Shown: positions 1 through 12,183 of the stretch, in pieces
Numbering within the stretch: the first letter of the stretch is position 1
Layout of the letters: each line of letters starts with the position of its first letter
DNA from: Cladobotryum mycophilum
Lineage: Eukaryota; Ascomycota; Sordariomycetes; Hypocreales; Hypocreaceae
Direction: 5' to 3'
DNA length: 64,000 bases
NCBI GenBank assembly: GCA_036429605.1
Contig: CM071590.1
Span: 1,302,001-1,366,000 of the forward strand
Program-made: the position numbers and the translations under genes
Notes under the pieces: model-generated
Told to the model about the DNA's origin: nothing
Database searches by the model: none
The model's input: only the letters and a program-made list of their open reading frames with translations

Positions 1-171
1 CTAGACCCATTTCATTCTTGGTATATATCATGTAATCGGGGGAAACATTAAGAGAGGAAAAAAGAAATTAAAAATTAGAAATTATGGGTTTTTGGTTTTG
101 CGAAAGAAAGAAAAAAGTGTGAAATCACCCTTCTTTGGTTTTCTCTCTCTTTTTCTTTTGGTATACTCACT

Positions 172-2366
172 TTACTCTTCCTGCGTTATGTCGGCCATTT
201 CATACATCCAGTCGCTTGCAAACTCAAGATGTTCTTTTAAGCTTGAAATCATCCACTTGAGTTCCATCTGGAGGTCGTCTTGGGAGGCGATGCCCTGAAG
301 AACCTGTATGGAGGGATTCCTTGGCAAGGGGGCAGCGAGGAGAAGAGATCGTCCAACTGAAGGATACCGAGGCCGGAGGAGGCCCACTGGATATCTGACC
401 GCTCGCCGGGGGTGGTGGGCGTGCTCTGCAAGCCGCTGTGCTGTCGGCTGAGAGAAGGTGTGGAATCCATGTCGCTATCAATGTAGAGCGACGGCGACTG
501 GGTGGTTGTGCTATCATAGTCGAAATGAAGGGCTGCGGAACTTGATACGGAGCCCGAGTACCTCGAATAAGGCCCCTGGGTAGGGGACCCGCTTTCGATG
601 ACTTCGCCGAGCAGGCAGGCATCAAGGTCTATGAGACTCAGGGAGGAGTCGCGGTTGGGCGGTTGCTCAAATGAGGGGACGGGAGAGTCGGCGTATTGAT
701 AAGGTTCAGCGGGAGGGGAGGAGTTATTGCTTAGAGAGTCTTCGTTGTTCATGTCGTTGTTCATGTCGCTGTTCATGAAGTTGTACCGTGGACTGTCCAT
801 GCCAGGGATGCTAGAGGTTGTCGAAGCAGAAGTAACACCAGGAAATGTCCAGTCCTGCGTTCTGCGTCGGGTAGATTCAATGTACTCGGAGAAGTCGGTC
901 GAAAGCGGTCGCAGAGCCGGCTTAATGGTATCCATGTCGATGTAGATAGACGCAGGCCTTTCAGCAGCATCCAGATCAATCAAGGAATCCCTGGATGATT
1001 CCGAGTCCTGCACAGGGGCCTCGGACACCGGTGACAGAGTAATCTTCCCATAGAAGGCGCGCGAGTTATCGTCGTACTTTGAAAGAGTGTGTGGGTCAAA
1101 GATCTTTTCCAGAGGAGCCTTGAGTTCTGGGGTATTTGGGGGTGGACGGCGGCGACGATGAGATTGAGTAGGAGTGTCTTCAAGGCTCGAGTCATGAACA
1201 TCAGACGGTCGAATCCTCCCCGGGCTTGTCAGTGTGAGCTGATTCGAGTCATCGAAATTCGATTCCGCAAAGCCGCTGAATTCCCATCCACTTAATCGAC
1301 AAGGAGAAGGGTCTCTGGAAGGCCCTTGTGCACCGCCCGCTGAGAAGAGAGATTGTCTGCTTCCGCCTTGCGCCTCCCATAGCTTGTAATCCGTAACGAG
1401 CTTCGAGAGGGACACAGTGGGATATTCCTCGTCGGTGTCAAAGATGTAGGGGTGATTTTGAATGTCTTCGATGGGAGGACGGTGTGATGGGTCTTCGACT
1501 AGACAGAAAGCGACAATGTCCTTGAGTCGATCGGAGAACTGGTCGCCCTCCAGACGTGGAGTGTATTGTTTGAGGTATGAGCCAAACTGCTGAATATTGA
1601 TTCTCTGAGTAGCATTGGGTGGTAGCCCGGAAGCAATCTCATAAGCCATAGATCCAAACGCCCAGATATCAACTTCGCTGCCGTATGCGACGGATGAATC
1701 GAAGAGTTCTGGCGCCATCCAATGCAGCGTGCCCGTAACGGTGTGTCTCTTGTCGAACTTGGTCTCCATGATGCCAGCCACACCAAAGTCGCAGAGCTGG
1801 ACGCCTCCGGCCTCGGTGATGAGGACATTGGCACATTTTATGTCTCTGTGAATGATGCCCTGCTTGTGAACCCAGTACAGGGCCTCTGCTACTTCTCGAA
1901 GAATAGGGATGATCCATTTCTCAGCCAGCCCGCTCGTCGGACGCATCAACGAAGCTACGCTCCCACCGGCGCAGTATTCTGTAACCATCCATACCGAGTG
2001 GCCAACAAGAAGCGTATCGACGACGGCGTTGATATTCTTCGCTCCGCTGTTGCTCAGGGCTTTCAGCGTATTAACCTCCTTGACAACATCGCTGAGCGTA
2101 TCCGCCCCTCTCGGCTCGACCGTGTCTCCATCCTCGATGCTGATGACCTTAACCGCGACCGTCTGCCCCTGTTTGCCGCCTGAAGCTTTGTACACGCGAC
2201 CAAAGCTCCCCTTTCCGATGAGCTCCTGGAGTTCGTAGGGCGGCAGGTTCCTGTTGGCTTCTGCGCATTCCTTGACGACAATGGCCTGGGCCGTTCGCGC
2301 GTCTTCAATGGCCTTTTGCTTCGACTCTGAGAGGTAGTTGGCGTCTGGGAACTGGAGGGAGAGCAT
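172..2366 (-). CDS. STE20/germinal-centre-type Ser/Thr protein kinase (C-terminus in a shifted frame)
   Basis: Kinase domain at about residues 43-320: glycine loop IGKGSFGRVYKA (50-61), ATP lysine K73 in AVKVIS, catalytic HRDIKCAN (D175), DFG at 193-195 and a GTLHWMAPEL activation segment. This arrangement fits the STE20/GCK group. The remaining ~400 residues are Ser/Pro-rich and probably disordered, with SLIDLDA-type motifs repeated three times. The open frame beginning at 2366 ends at 249. A one-base gain in the G5 run at 328-332 would instead continue into a helical, clearly coding tail that stops at 172, giving about 731 residues. No canonical donor/acceptor pair explains the switch. There are no introns elsewhere. 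The gene is divergent from NUC1 across ~850 bp. In fungi this group acts in septation, polarity and morphogenesis signalling; the exact orthologue was not established. Confidence 0.88.
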
Positions 2367-3216
2367 TGTTGCCTTGGGTGGTTGATTCTAGGGGATGAAT
2401 GGATTGATCAATATGCACTAATGCAAGCACTACCTTACAATTAGCACCCCCAAAAAAAGAGAGCAAGCGCTGTAAGGATCGTGTTGGGTGCTGTAAAACA
2501 GCCGCTGCACTGCAAAAAGGAAGAACAAAAAGATGTAACGAATGTATGAGGTCAGGCAAAAGATCACGAGAGCTACTTCAACGATGGGCTTAGACGTTCC
2601 ATATGATTTCCCGTAGTGAGTGAAAAGTCATACAAGGAGGAGGAGGAGGAGAAGGAGGAGGAATGACCAAGTTCCATGATTTTCTTTTCGAGGCGCGGAC
2701 AAAATAGTAGATGCAGGCCAGACATGGGCAAAAAGAAAGGTGCCTCTCTCCTTTCGCCAAAGCAATTTACAGAGGTCTGATTAATTATTATCCCGCCCTG
2801 TTCAGCGGGACAAAACGCAGGGGGGTTGCTGCACTGACAGTGATTTAGCACAACAGATTAGGTACCTGGCCCTTTTCGCTTCAGGGAGCTTCGTTGCCGA
2901 AGTCACGCTAGGCAACAACAGAACAGAGGGGCAGTGGCAGCGGTTCCTTTCAGCCTTGTGCTCGCTCAGAGCTTGACAAGGGTCCCGTGAACCACTAACA
3001 GACGTCAGTTTACGGAGTGCTTGTCTCTCAGAAACTCGTGAGCACAGTCAAAGCAAGACCTCGTGTCATAACCAAACGTCATTACTATCCCCTCGCCTGA
3101 CTTGAGCTTGAGGATATTCCCTTTTCAGGCTTACGTATTCCATCCTTCGCCATCGCCATCGCCGTCGCCTATATAGACTAGACTCTTCGTTGAAAGCGCT
3201 CCCCCCGCCGTCCAAA
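2367..3216. promoter_or_regulatory. Divergent intergenic region (kinase / NUC1)
   Basis: 850 bp separating two divergent genes; it must hold both promoters and 5' UTRs. Visible features are a GGA/GGAGGA microsatellite at about 2634-2663 and a C6 run just upstream of the NUC1 ATG. No other gene seen. Confidence 0.6.
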
Positions 3217-4275
3217 ATGTCGAAATCTTCGTTTGCTGTGATTGCTGCTCTCGGTGCCGGAAGCGGTGCTGCCTTTACTGCCGCAATGTATTCACTACGC
3301 TCAAATGACAAGAAGAAGCCCGAAATGCAAGCCGCTGCCTCTCCCACAGCTGCCCTTGCTTTCTCCGCGCCCACAACCACTCTCGCGACCATACCTACAA
3401 CACAAGTCTTTGGCACTCCAGCCTCTCCCACGCCATCTACTCCCGCCGTTTCGGGACCCGTCAACCCGGGCGGTCTCTTCGAATATGGCTTCCCGGGTCC
3501 CATATCCGACATTGCGACTCGCTCCGCCCTGATATCGAGCTATGATCGCCGCACTCGTAACCCCCACTGGGTCGTCGAGCACATCACACCCGAGTCCCTC
3601 GCCCACCGCGGCGGCGACCGCAAGCACAGCCAGTTTTTCGAGGACGAGGCCGTGCCCGCCAAGTTCAGAGCCGTCCTCAAGGACTATTTCCGCAGCGGCT
3701 ACGATCGCGGCCACCAGGTCCCCGCCGCCGACGCAAAGTGGTCCCAAAAGTCCATGGACGAGACCTTTTATCTGACCAACATGTGCCCCCAGGTTGGCGA
3801 GGGCTTCAACCGCGATTACTGGGCTCACTTTGAGGACTTTTGCCGCCGCTTGACGCAGAGGTATCCCTCTGTGCGCATCGTCACCGGCCCGCTGTACCTC
3901 CCCCGCAAAGACCCCACAGATAACAAGTGGTACGTCAAGTACGAGGTGATTGGAAACCCGCCGTCCGTCGCCGTGCCCACGCACTTCTACAAGGTCATCT
4001 TCGCCGAGGACGGAAAGGTTGGCGGCAACGTCGCCATTGGCGCATTTGTCCTGCCTAACGCCCCCATTCCCAACTCTAAACCCATCACTGACTTTGAGGT
4101 CCCGGTCGAGGCCGTCGAGCGCGCTAGTGGTCTCGAGTTTGCTACCAAGCTGCCCGTTCAGCGAAGGAAGAGACTCACTGCAGACACAGTGTGCTCGCTA
4201 GTCATCAAGGACTATGCTGATAGGCAAAAGGCCTTTGGCAAGGGAGACAACAAGGCTCTGCCTCCCCCATCATAA
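3217..4275 (+). CDS. NUC1: Mitochondrial DNA/RNA non-specific endonuclease (NUC1 / endonuclease G family)
   Basis: 352 residues, no intron. The start is the ATG at 3217; the open frame runs a little further upstream but without an ATG. The N-terminus (SKSSFAVIAALGAGSGAAFTAAMYS) is hydrophobic and followed by basic residues, fitting an inner-membrane anchored or intermembrane-space protein. The ββα-metal (NUC) active site is plain: YDRGHQVPAAD with catalytic His in DRGH, then a downstream Asn in FYLTNMCPQ. Length and motif order match yeast Nuc1. A low-complexity Ala/Pro/Thr linker lies at residues ~35-85. The family degrades DNA and RNA with Mg/Mn and acts in mitochondrial nucleic-acid turnover and apoptosis-like death. 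Third codon positions are strongly C-rich, which creates a long antisense open frame with no independent support. Confidence 0.95.
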   Translation: MSKSSFAVIAALGAGSGAAFTAAMYSLRSNDKKKPEMQAAASPTAALAFSAPTTTLATIPTTQVFGTPASPTPSTPAVSGPVNPGGLFEYGFPGPISDIATRSALISSYDRRTRNPHWVVEHITPESLAHRGGDRKHSQFFEDEAVPAKFRAVLKDYFRSGYDRGHQVPAADAKWSQKSMDETFYLTNMCPQVGEGFNRDYWAHFEDFCRRLTQRYPSVRIVTGPLYLPRKDPTDNKWYVKYEVIGNPPSVAVPTHFYKVIFAEDGKVGGNVAIGAFVLPNAPIPNSKPITDFEVPVEAVERASGLEFATKLPVQRRKRLTADTVCSLVIKDYADRQKAFGKGDNKALPPPS

Positions 4276-4741
4276 GAGATTGGATAGGATATGGAATGAG
4301 CTGGGCTGTTTTACGATTTAGATGACGACGACGACGAACTTCATTTGATTAAAGCACACTAGGTACACATATATATACATACCTGAGATTGCTTTCAAGT
4401 TATCACCCTCCCCCTACATCTGCCATCATGGACCAGGCATTTGTTAACATATTTCTTGTCACATATTTCAAGATTAGAGGGCGTTTGAAGTTTTGAGCAT
4501 GGAGATATGCAACTTATTTTCCCCCTCATCACATGTATACTAGATAGCATTCCCCATCAAATAGAGAGCATAGTGCTTGTTTTCTCTACCTATATGTCTC
4601 GAATTCCTGTAGAGTCTGCTACATGGTAAAACAAAATGACACGAAAGAATGTAGAAATTCTTCTCCAAGCTGATTCCCTTTGTGTACCATCAAACGCCGT
4701 ATGGGTATCGAATCATCGACTTTTCTTTGCTGCAAAACTGT
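4276..4741. other. Convergent 3' intergenic region (NUC1 / PFS2)
   Basis: Between two convergent genes; AT-rich with candidate poly(A) signals. No gene seen. Confidence 0.5.
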
Positions 4742-7062
4742 CTATCTTGCCCGGGTATACTTCCCGTGTCGCTGCTCCTGGCGCAGGCTCTCCTCCTGGC
4801 TAGGGAGCGGGGCCCGTCGCCTATTAGGGTCCAAATCCGCAGGGTTGACAGGAGGGGGTGGAATGGGTAGTGTAAAGTTTCCGGGGGAGGGGGAATACCT
4901 CCAGGAGGCGGGATGAACCCCGGTGGAAGCGTTCCTGGCGGGGGAGAGGAACTCCGGCTTGCTTCATCAACTCAATAAGTTGTGCGGGATCCGGTGGGTT
5001 ACTCATGTCCATGCCGGGTATGGGAGGCGGCGGTGCTCCATTGAAACCTGGTATGGGGAATGGAGGAGGTGGTGGTGGCGGAGCGGTCGAGCCGGAACCA
5101 ACTCCAGGCACAATGGGAGGTGGTAGAAGGCTCGAGCTAAGACCCGGTACAGCGGTCCCGCCACCAAGAGGAAGGCCAGGAATACCAGGTAAGCCCGGTA
5201 CCATTGGCTTCTGTGCGTCCTGATCCACCAGAGCATCCATCTCGTCCTCAAGCTCCTGCTGTTCCTCCTCTTGCCTCTGTCTACGGTTTCTATGACGATC
5301 CCACGTGCCCTGTGCTTCAGCTGCTGCCTCACCAATATGGTATCTGTCTTGAAAGACGTCAGTGTCACCAGGGCGGGCACGTGTCCAAAAGCGCGTGATA
5401 CGATCGTTTGAGCCAGACGCAAGAATGTGGCCCAAGGGGTGCCAGTCGAGGGACCAAATAGCATAGTCATGAGCGAACGGGACTTTGTGCGTTGGCCAGA
5501 TCGATTGTGCTGGCGTTGTAGTAGGATCCAGACTGTCGTAGGGCGCGACTGTAAGAGGCTGTCCTTGTGGGGTATTGGGCGAGTCTAGAAGATAATGGAA
5601 CAAAGCGCCATCCATTCCACCAGTAGACAGGAGGTTAGGGTGAACAGGATGCCATGTCAGGGTTGAGATGTCTTTCTCGTGTCCTTTCAAGAGGCAGATA
5701 TCACGCATCATTCTCAAGTCAAATATGCGAGCTGTTTGATCTCGAGCAGAAGTTGCTAGGCATTGACCACGAACTTTTTCAAAGAGTACTTTTGTGATGG
5801 TGCTCTTGTGCCCATGCAGAGTCGTTAGGCAGCGACCCGTGCGAGGATCCCATAGCTTGACTAAATGATCCTTGGAGCCAGAAACGAGTAGGCCCTTGGT
5901 TGAGTGCCAATCAACAGACTTGGCGTCCCAGCCATGACCTTCCAGCTTAGATTCCATAGATCCAAGAGCAAAGTCAAAGATCTTGAGGGTTGAGTCGTCT
6001 GAAGCCGTAACAAATTTGGAATCACTTGGACTGAATGCCAAATCTCGAATAGGATCAGAATGTGCATTAATGCTCTGAACATTGTTGAAATTTGGTTGCC
6101 AGTATTTGATTATTCCATCATGGTCTGCCGAAATCAGCCAGTCGTCGCTGTGAGAATATTCCAAGGCACGAATGGCAGAGTCATGGGCCTGCATGATGGT
6201 CTCAAAATTGAAGCCAGTGCCATTCCAGAGAGTGAATTCGCCACTTGTTGACGCAGTTAACAATCTTCGTCCCTCTGGAGTCCATCGAACCACGTTGATG
6301 GGATGCTTGATTTTATTTAAGGAGGAGTGAAGGTGCTTAATCGGGATCGAGTCGGCTGCAAATGTTGGGCGTCCAGCTGGTGGAACCATCTTCAAGAGCG
6401 TCAGTAAATTCGTTAACAAGTATATATGATTTCTCTGTTTCTCACATCCACTATGTAGCTTGCACTTGGACGTTCAGCCTCACCAATGTAGGAGCCTTTG
6501 TAATTGGGAACTCTGTCTCGACTCCAATGTGTGATGGTTGCGCTATAGTCTGTAACGGGTCCTTCAGATCATGTTAGTCTAATGAATCGACATATTTTGG
6601 TTGTATTTTTTTTATGGAGGGAGGGTAAAGAGTATCTTATTCCACCAAAACTTGCATAATGATGCACAAGACATTCACGATAGAGGCTGAAATGAACACA
6701 GATGGATGTGCATATCGTTGTCTCATATCAACCAGAGTGATGCTAAGGCACTTGCCAAGACACACTCTGACGCCAAAAACACACGTGTTTTCTTTATTGA
6801 AGTGAGTTTTGGCAAGAGTCAAGATTCATATAATGAAGTTCCGATACAGAATATGACTGAAACAGACTTGATTGCCTCAGTTGGTGAGAACCGATTGAAA
6901 GACGGTAAGGAGGTGCATCTTGAAACACGGAGGAAGACCGGGAATTCGATGCATATCAAGGACATGGAGAGACTTACTTCGACCTCGAACTTTCATGTAT
7001 TGACCATCCTGCCCCTGCCCGCCACCGCGGTCGCCATGATCACCACGAGGCTCGTAGGCCAT
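4742..7062 (-). CDS. PFS2: Polyadenylation factor subunit Pfs2 (WD40; two frame breaks in the proline-rich tail)
   Basis: Three exons: 6978-7062, 6446-6561 and 4742-6389. Introns are 416 and 56 nt with good CTAAC and CTGAC branch sites. The exon 1/2 join gives RPVTDYSATITHW and exon 2 ends with ERPSASYIVD before MVPPAG, all typical of fungal Pfs2. Seven WD40 blades follow (HINVVRW-type start through HDYAIWSLDWHP), then an acidic coiled segment and a Pro/Gly-rich tail. Pfs2 (human WDR33) is the WD scaffold of the cleavage and polyadenylation factor and contacts the poly(A) signal. The uninterrupted frame stops at 4824. Adding one base in the G5 run at 4940-4944 and one in a G5 run at 4883-4887 or 4889-4893 restores a tail ending RAPLPSQEESLRQEQ...YTRAR with a stop at 4742 (616 aa). 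Confidence 0.93.
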
Positions 7063-8080
7063 GATCGCGGTTTCTGTTCAAAGCCTGAGCATACACGAAG
7101 AATTGGGTGCAGTGTGAAGCGCTATTTCATCCAAGTGTACGTATAGATCACAGAATGAGATGCTATCTCATTGAGTAACTGTAGATAATGTTGCTATGAG
7201 GGCTCGCCGGTATTGAACTGGCGGCGATGATTGACGGATGAAACGTTTATTGACGTCTGCTTGAAGCTTCATGAGAGCTTGCCAAGAAATGAAACCTGAT
7301 TGGTTGGCGCCACGTGACTTGGACCAAGCTCGCGAATGGCAGGGGGAGCCAGTATCTTAGTCAGCAAAAAGAGGCCCATCCTAAAAAAGAAAGCGCAGAG
7401 CAGAAGAAATTGTCACAGCGTAATTATGTGACGCATCTCCTGCACGAGGAAATTTCTTGCAGCAGTCAGCTGCATCTTCACACCACCACAGCACTTTCTA
7501 GGTCATCAATCCTCAGCAGATGCAGTTTCACATGCCTTTTTTATCACTTTTTCGTCTCACTTACTGCCAAGCTACATGCCCATTGTTTTTCCAGCTGCAA
7601 TTTTTAATCCTAGTCCGTCCTCCGTACATTAGTTTTTAGCTCCACTGTAAGCAACCTGGAACTCCCTTGCTCGCCTTCCAGAACCCACTGTTTTCCGCCT
7701 GCTGTACATACACGATGCCTTATGAAGCCGACTCAACTATCCCCCTTCACCGTATTGACCACCAATCGCAGGCCCCTGAAGGAAGACTTTAGCATGATGG
7801 ACGCTGTTTGCGGGGCTTGATGGCAACTCTAGAAGCTCGCGTGTTCGCGGCAGACTGGATACGGTTAGTGAAGCCATAAACGGCCAAAAACGACTTACCT
7901 TAACCGCCGCCCGAGATTTTCGTAAACAAGATTGGAGATGGATATTGGACGCGAGTCCCACTGCTTTATGGGTCGGTAGTGATTCGTTGTTTTAACCTGA
8001 TGGATGAGATATGCGATTCCATTGACATAGCGCAAAGTTTCGAATGAGGAAAGCATGTTGGCCACTATTTGGAATCATCA
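7063..8080. other. Intergenic region, PFS2 promoter side
   Basis: About 1 kb between the 5' end of PFS2 and the 3' end of the gene at 8081. Contains a CACGTG E-box-like word near 7311. A minus-strand open frame at 7737-7961 has no family resemblance and is not called. Confidence 0.4.
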
Positions 8081-9224
8081 TCAGGGAAACAGCTCAGTTG
8101 TGGGAAAACACAACACACCATGACATGGAAGCTCGTGGGCCCGCTGCCCCAGGAAGCTGGCGAGCAGCTCTAGTGCCTGGGCGCCACGCCGGACCGCGAC
8201 CCTATAGTCGTTCACGCGGGTATAGCTACTAAGTTTTATACTACCTTTGGCCCGCCGGTAGCACTCCTTTATCGCGGAGTTGACTACCCTTACCAAGTCT
8301 CTCAGGCCCTTTTCGTAAGTGAGGAAGCCTTTATGGAAGGCGGAAATGGCCACATCGCCAGTCGCGATGGCAACGATGGCAAGGAATTCGGCCTCGGGCG
8401 GATCCTCGTCTTCCGTCCTCAACTGCCTCAACTGCGTCAACCTCCTGATATACTTGGAGAATATTTCCTCTATGTCATCCAGGTTGGCATGCTTCGCAAT
8501 TCCATCCAGCGTGAGCTGCCCCCTCAGGGTCATGACGTCAGCGAAAGAGGGCAGACTGCTGTCCCAGTCTTCCTCTCCCTGGGGAAATTTTCTGAGAATG
8601 CGGGTGACTTGCGTCTTCAGTTCGTCAGAGACTTCCATCGTCATTTCTTCAGAGACTTGCGTCTTCGGTAGTTCAGAGACTTGAATGACCTCCACACTAT
8701 GTCTGACCGGATAGAGGAGATACACAAAGCAGATGATGTCCTTGTGTGCAAGAAGGCCCTGCTGGTGGAGATACAGGGCCCGATTTGGCATCCATGTTTC
8801 GACGTAATGCAGCACCGTCTCCTCTCCAGAGGTCTCGGGAGACTCTATCCGCACCTCGATGACGATATCTTGGGGCTGGTTCGACAAGGGGACCATGACC
8901 GCCATGTGCCCTTCCATTGGCCAAGCCGAGATGCCCTCATGGAGACGCATGGCGGCTCGGTAGTTTGGCGTCCTGCTGCCGAGGTATTTAGACTGTGTGT
9001 GGTAGTCAGTCACCATTCCGGAGGCGAAAGGGGCACGGGATGCTGTCTACCATGGCCTGTTGGCAAATATCCGAGTACTTCTCGCAAGCCTCCGGCAAGC
9101 CATAGCTGCGCAGTGCGTCCGACACCTGCTGTCTGCAAGGCGAGATGATTAACTCGTCCACAGCTTCTCTTCTGAGATGATCGATTTCCCCCAGGGGGAA
9201 GAATCTGTCAGCCTGATTAGGCAT
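8081..9224 (-). CDS. Hypothetical protein, unrecognised family
   Basis: Two coding segments join naturally: 9051-9224 and 8081-8992. The 58-nt intron between them has donor GTAGAC, a CTGAC branch word and acceptor CACACAG, giving 361 residues. A one-base deletion in the C4 stretch near 9025 would be an alternative, but the intron keeps phase 0 on both sides, so I prefer it. The protein has no signal peptide or membrane span. It contains conserved-looking aromatic segments (SKYLGSRTPNYRAAM; GISAWPMEGHMAVM), an acidic middle and a Lys/Arg-rich C-terminal helical region. No catalytic motif was recognised. It lies tail-on to PFS2 and head-to-head with DGAT1. GC content is like its neighbours. Confidence 0.6.
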
Positions 9225-10180
9225 CTTGGCTTAACTCCCGACGACGGATCGGAGAAGAATTCCCAGTCGGCGCGTCGCCAACCTCGTGTGGAGTGCCCAA
9301 TGTCCCGCCTTACGCAGTACCAAATGTCACGTGGCTGGGGAACATGCTCAAGACCACGCAGAAACTGGTGGCCTATACCCGCCGAGATGCCTCGACAGTT
9401 ACATATGGCGCTGGATTGTATTAATGGTTTTCTCTAGTCGTCTCTGTAAACCTGTATGTAAGAAATTCATGGTTAAGTGATGTTGATCGTTGAGGTCTTA
9501 TCGACAAGGATCCCACAATTACCCCTGGGCCCTGGCACAGTGTCACATGTACGGAGCATGGTTGCGACGAAAACCGCCGCGTCTTAGCTTCCGGGCCCAC
9601 CAGCATCAGCTCACTGGCCAGTTCCTCGCGATGCAACGGCCCAGTATGCGAAGTTTGGTTATGTTTGGAAAATAGCTCGAATGTAAGCCCCTGCCCTGCG
9701 AATGAGAAATTCTCAGTTGGCCGGATCTGTCTTATCTTGCCACTTTAGTTTTTACCTCGATTCGGCTTTTGGAGGCCTGACTTTTTTTTTTTTTTTTTTT
9801 TGCACCGAGGCTCATCTCATCTCGTAGGTAACAAGGTTCTTTCTCGGCCGACTGGAGCGGAGGACTCTCTCCCTTTGAGTAATAAGTTGCAGTTAGGTCA
9901 TAGAACATTATTATGTATGTAAGTAGGTAGGTAGCGAACTGTATGTGTAGGATGCAGCCACGTTTATTCTCGGCATCGATAAAAACTTAATGGAACCCCT
10001 CCATCTTTTTTAAGCTCCTTCCTTCTTGTTTGGACATACATAAACATACCAAGTAGTGTACGGAGTACCTACACCCAGCAATATCTGCTTACTCGCTGGT
10101 ACCTCTATCAGTGACAACCTCATCGCTTCGGCGAAAGGCCTCCCAACGATTACCTTCCTCTGGTTGCAACCCAATTGAAG
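9225..10180. promoter_or_regulatory. Divergent intergenic region with a T20 tract
   Basis: 956 bp between the hypothetical gene and DGAT1, with an uninterrupted T20 run at 9782-9801. Likely holds the DGAT1 promoter and 5' UTR. No gene seen. Confidence 0.5.
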
Positions 10181-11932
10181 ATGCCGTCGCACGATAGTAA
10201 CGAGTCGACATCGACAGGCGTTGAGGTCTCTTCTGACGTCGTTTCCGAGCGCAGGGCGGTTCCTACCACAGCCACGGCAGATCTGACCTCAGTAGAGCCA
10301 GCCAACGGATCCATCAAGGACAAGATCAGCAAGACACCTCAAAAGAAATACCGCCATGTCGCTGCTGTGCACTCCACATCGAGGCCATCGTGCTTGAGCC
10401 ACGACTCTCCCGTAGCTCCAAGCTTTCTTGGGTTCCGTAACCTCATGGTTATTGTCTTGGGTATGCCATCATCATCATCATCATCATCACCATTATCCCA
10501 CCATGGCCCAGTATCAGCTCTTCCCAGAGCAGAGCGGGGAATTCCTGCGCAGGTCGCTAACCCTTGGCAGTGGTTGGCAACCTCAGATTAATGATTGAGA
10601 ACATCCAAAAGGTTTGCCATCATCACTCACCATCACAACCCGGGATGCATACCTAATATTAGTATCTAGTACGGTGTTCTGATCTGCATCAGATGCCACG
10701 ACTACAGACGCCAAGACATGTTCCTCGGTGCCATTCTGTACTTCTCCATTCCCTGTCACCTCTTCCTCGCCTACCTGATTGAGCTGGCCGCTGCCAAATT
10801 TGCGCAAACGTCAAGAAAGCGCATCAAGGCCGACGCCACTGGTCCTTCCGACGAGGACCGAAGAAAGTTTCAATTGACTTGGGTTCTGGCAGCATTCCTT
10901 CACGGCATCAACATCACCCTTGCTCTGGCTATTACGAGCGTCGTTGTGTACTTCTACGTCCATCACCCGCTCATTGGCACCCTGACGGAGATGCATGCCA
11001 TCGTTGTATGGCTCAAGACAGCTTCCTACGCCTTTACCAACCGAGATCTTCGACACGCATACCTACACCCTGCCGACGAATCCAATGTTCCCGAATTATA
11101 CAAGTCATGCCCTTATCCTCAAAACGTCACTATCCACAACTTGGTGTACTTTTGGTGGGCCCCGACCTTGGTCTACCAGCCAGTCTATCCACGAACTGAC
11201 AAGATCAGATGGGTCTTTGTTTTTAAGAGACTCGGAGAAATATTCTGCCTTGGCGTGTTCATTTGGGTTGCTAGTGCGCAGTATGCGACACCCGTCTTGA
11301 CCAACTCGCTGGAGAAAATTGCGTCCCTAGATCTTGCATCGATCCTCGAACGACTATTGAAGCTTTCAACTATATCGCTTGTCATCTGGCTTGCCGGTTT
11401 CTTTGCCCTTTTCCAGTCCTTCTTGAATGCTCTGGCCGAGGTTCTTTGCTTTGGCGATAGATCATTTTATGATGATTGGTGGAACAGCGAGTCTCTTGGG
11501 GCTTACTGGCGAACCTGGAATAAGCCGGTTTACACATACTTCAAGCGCCATGTCTATGTTCCTATGCTCGGTCGCGGTTGGAGTCCCGGGGCGGCTAGTT
11601 TTGCAGTCTTCTTTGTTTCTGCTGTGCTTCACGAAATTGCCGTTGGCGTTCCTACGCACAACATCATCGGTGAGTCTCCCTCAAATCCCTAAACTATTCA
11701 TTCTTACTAACAGCCCTCAGGCGTTGCTTTCCTCGGCATGTTCCTCCAACTCCCACTGATCGCCCTCACTACGCCTCTCGAAAACATGAAACTTGGGCAC
11801 GGCGGCAAGATTCTCGGCAACGTCATTTTCTGGGTCTCCTTTACGATCTTTGGCCAGCCTTTTGCAGCTCTCATGTACTTTTATGCCTGGCAAGCAAAGT
11901 ATGGTAGCGTCAGTAAGATGATGCAGCATTAA
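10181..11932 (+). CDS. DGAT1: Diacylglycerol O-acyltransferase 1 (MBOAT family)
   Basis: Four exons: 10181-10460, 10571-10611 (41 nt), 10670-11669 and 11721-11932, giving 510 residues with phases matching at every join. The start is the ATG at 10181. The joins rebuild the family block NLMVIVLVVGNLRLMIENIQKYG followed by LICIRCHDYRRQD, diagnostic for DGAT1. The MBOAT signature FYDDWWN and the active-site His in SAVLHEIAVGVPTH are present, with eight or more hydrophobic spans. The disordered N-terminus (~85 residues) is usual for DGAT1. The enzyme makes triacylglycerol from diacylglycerol and acyl-CoA in the ER. Intron 1 carries a short CAT repeat. A sterol acyltransferase (ARE) is less likely because the HDYRRQD block is DGAT1-like. 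Confidence 0.94.
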
Positions 11933-12183
11933 TTTGTTGAGGGAAAGAACTTTAGAGTTGCTCATGAGAAATGAATGAATGGGTGTTTTGAGCGGGCTCG
12001 TTTTATTTTTGGTTAGGGAGGCGCAACGTCCTATATTCATTATTAAATAGCTATAATTCAAGGCTTTGATCCCCTCGAGGATTCAACATATTTTTTCATG
12101 ACCATCATAATTTGACCACCTTGGAACAGATCTGCATCTTGTCGAAACCAGCGTATGTTAATACGTACTTGATCTCCATTCTC

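Noticed and set aside
3301..3984. 227-codon minus-strand open frame opposite NUC1
   Set aside because: Product of C-ending codon bias in NUC1; repetitive Gly/Ala/Val composition and no motif.
3190..4275. Matching KALPPPS words in the NUC1 leader and C-terminus
   Set aside because: DNA of the two sites differs; treated as coincidence in proline-rich sequence.
8993..9050. One-base frameshift in the hypothetical gene at 8081-9224
   Set aside because: A 58-nt intron with CTGAC branch and phase-0 borders explains the frame change without an error.
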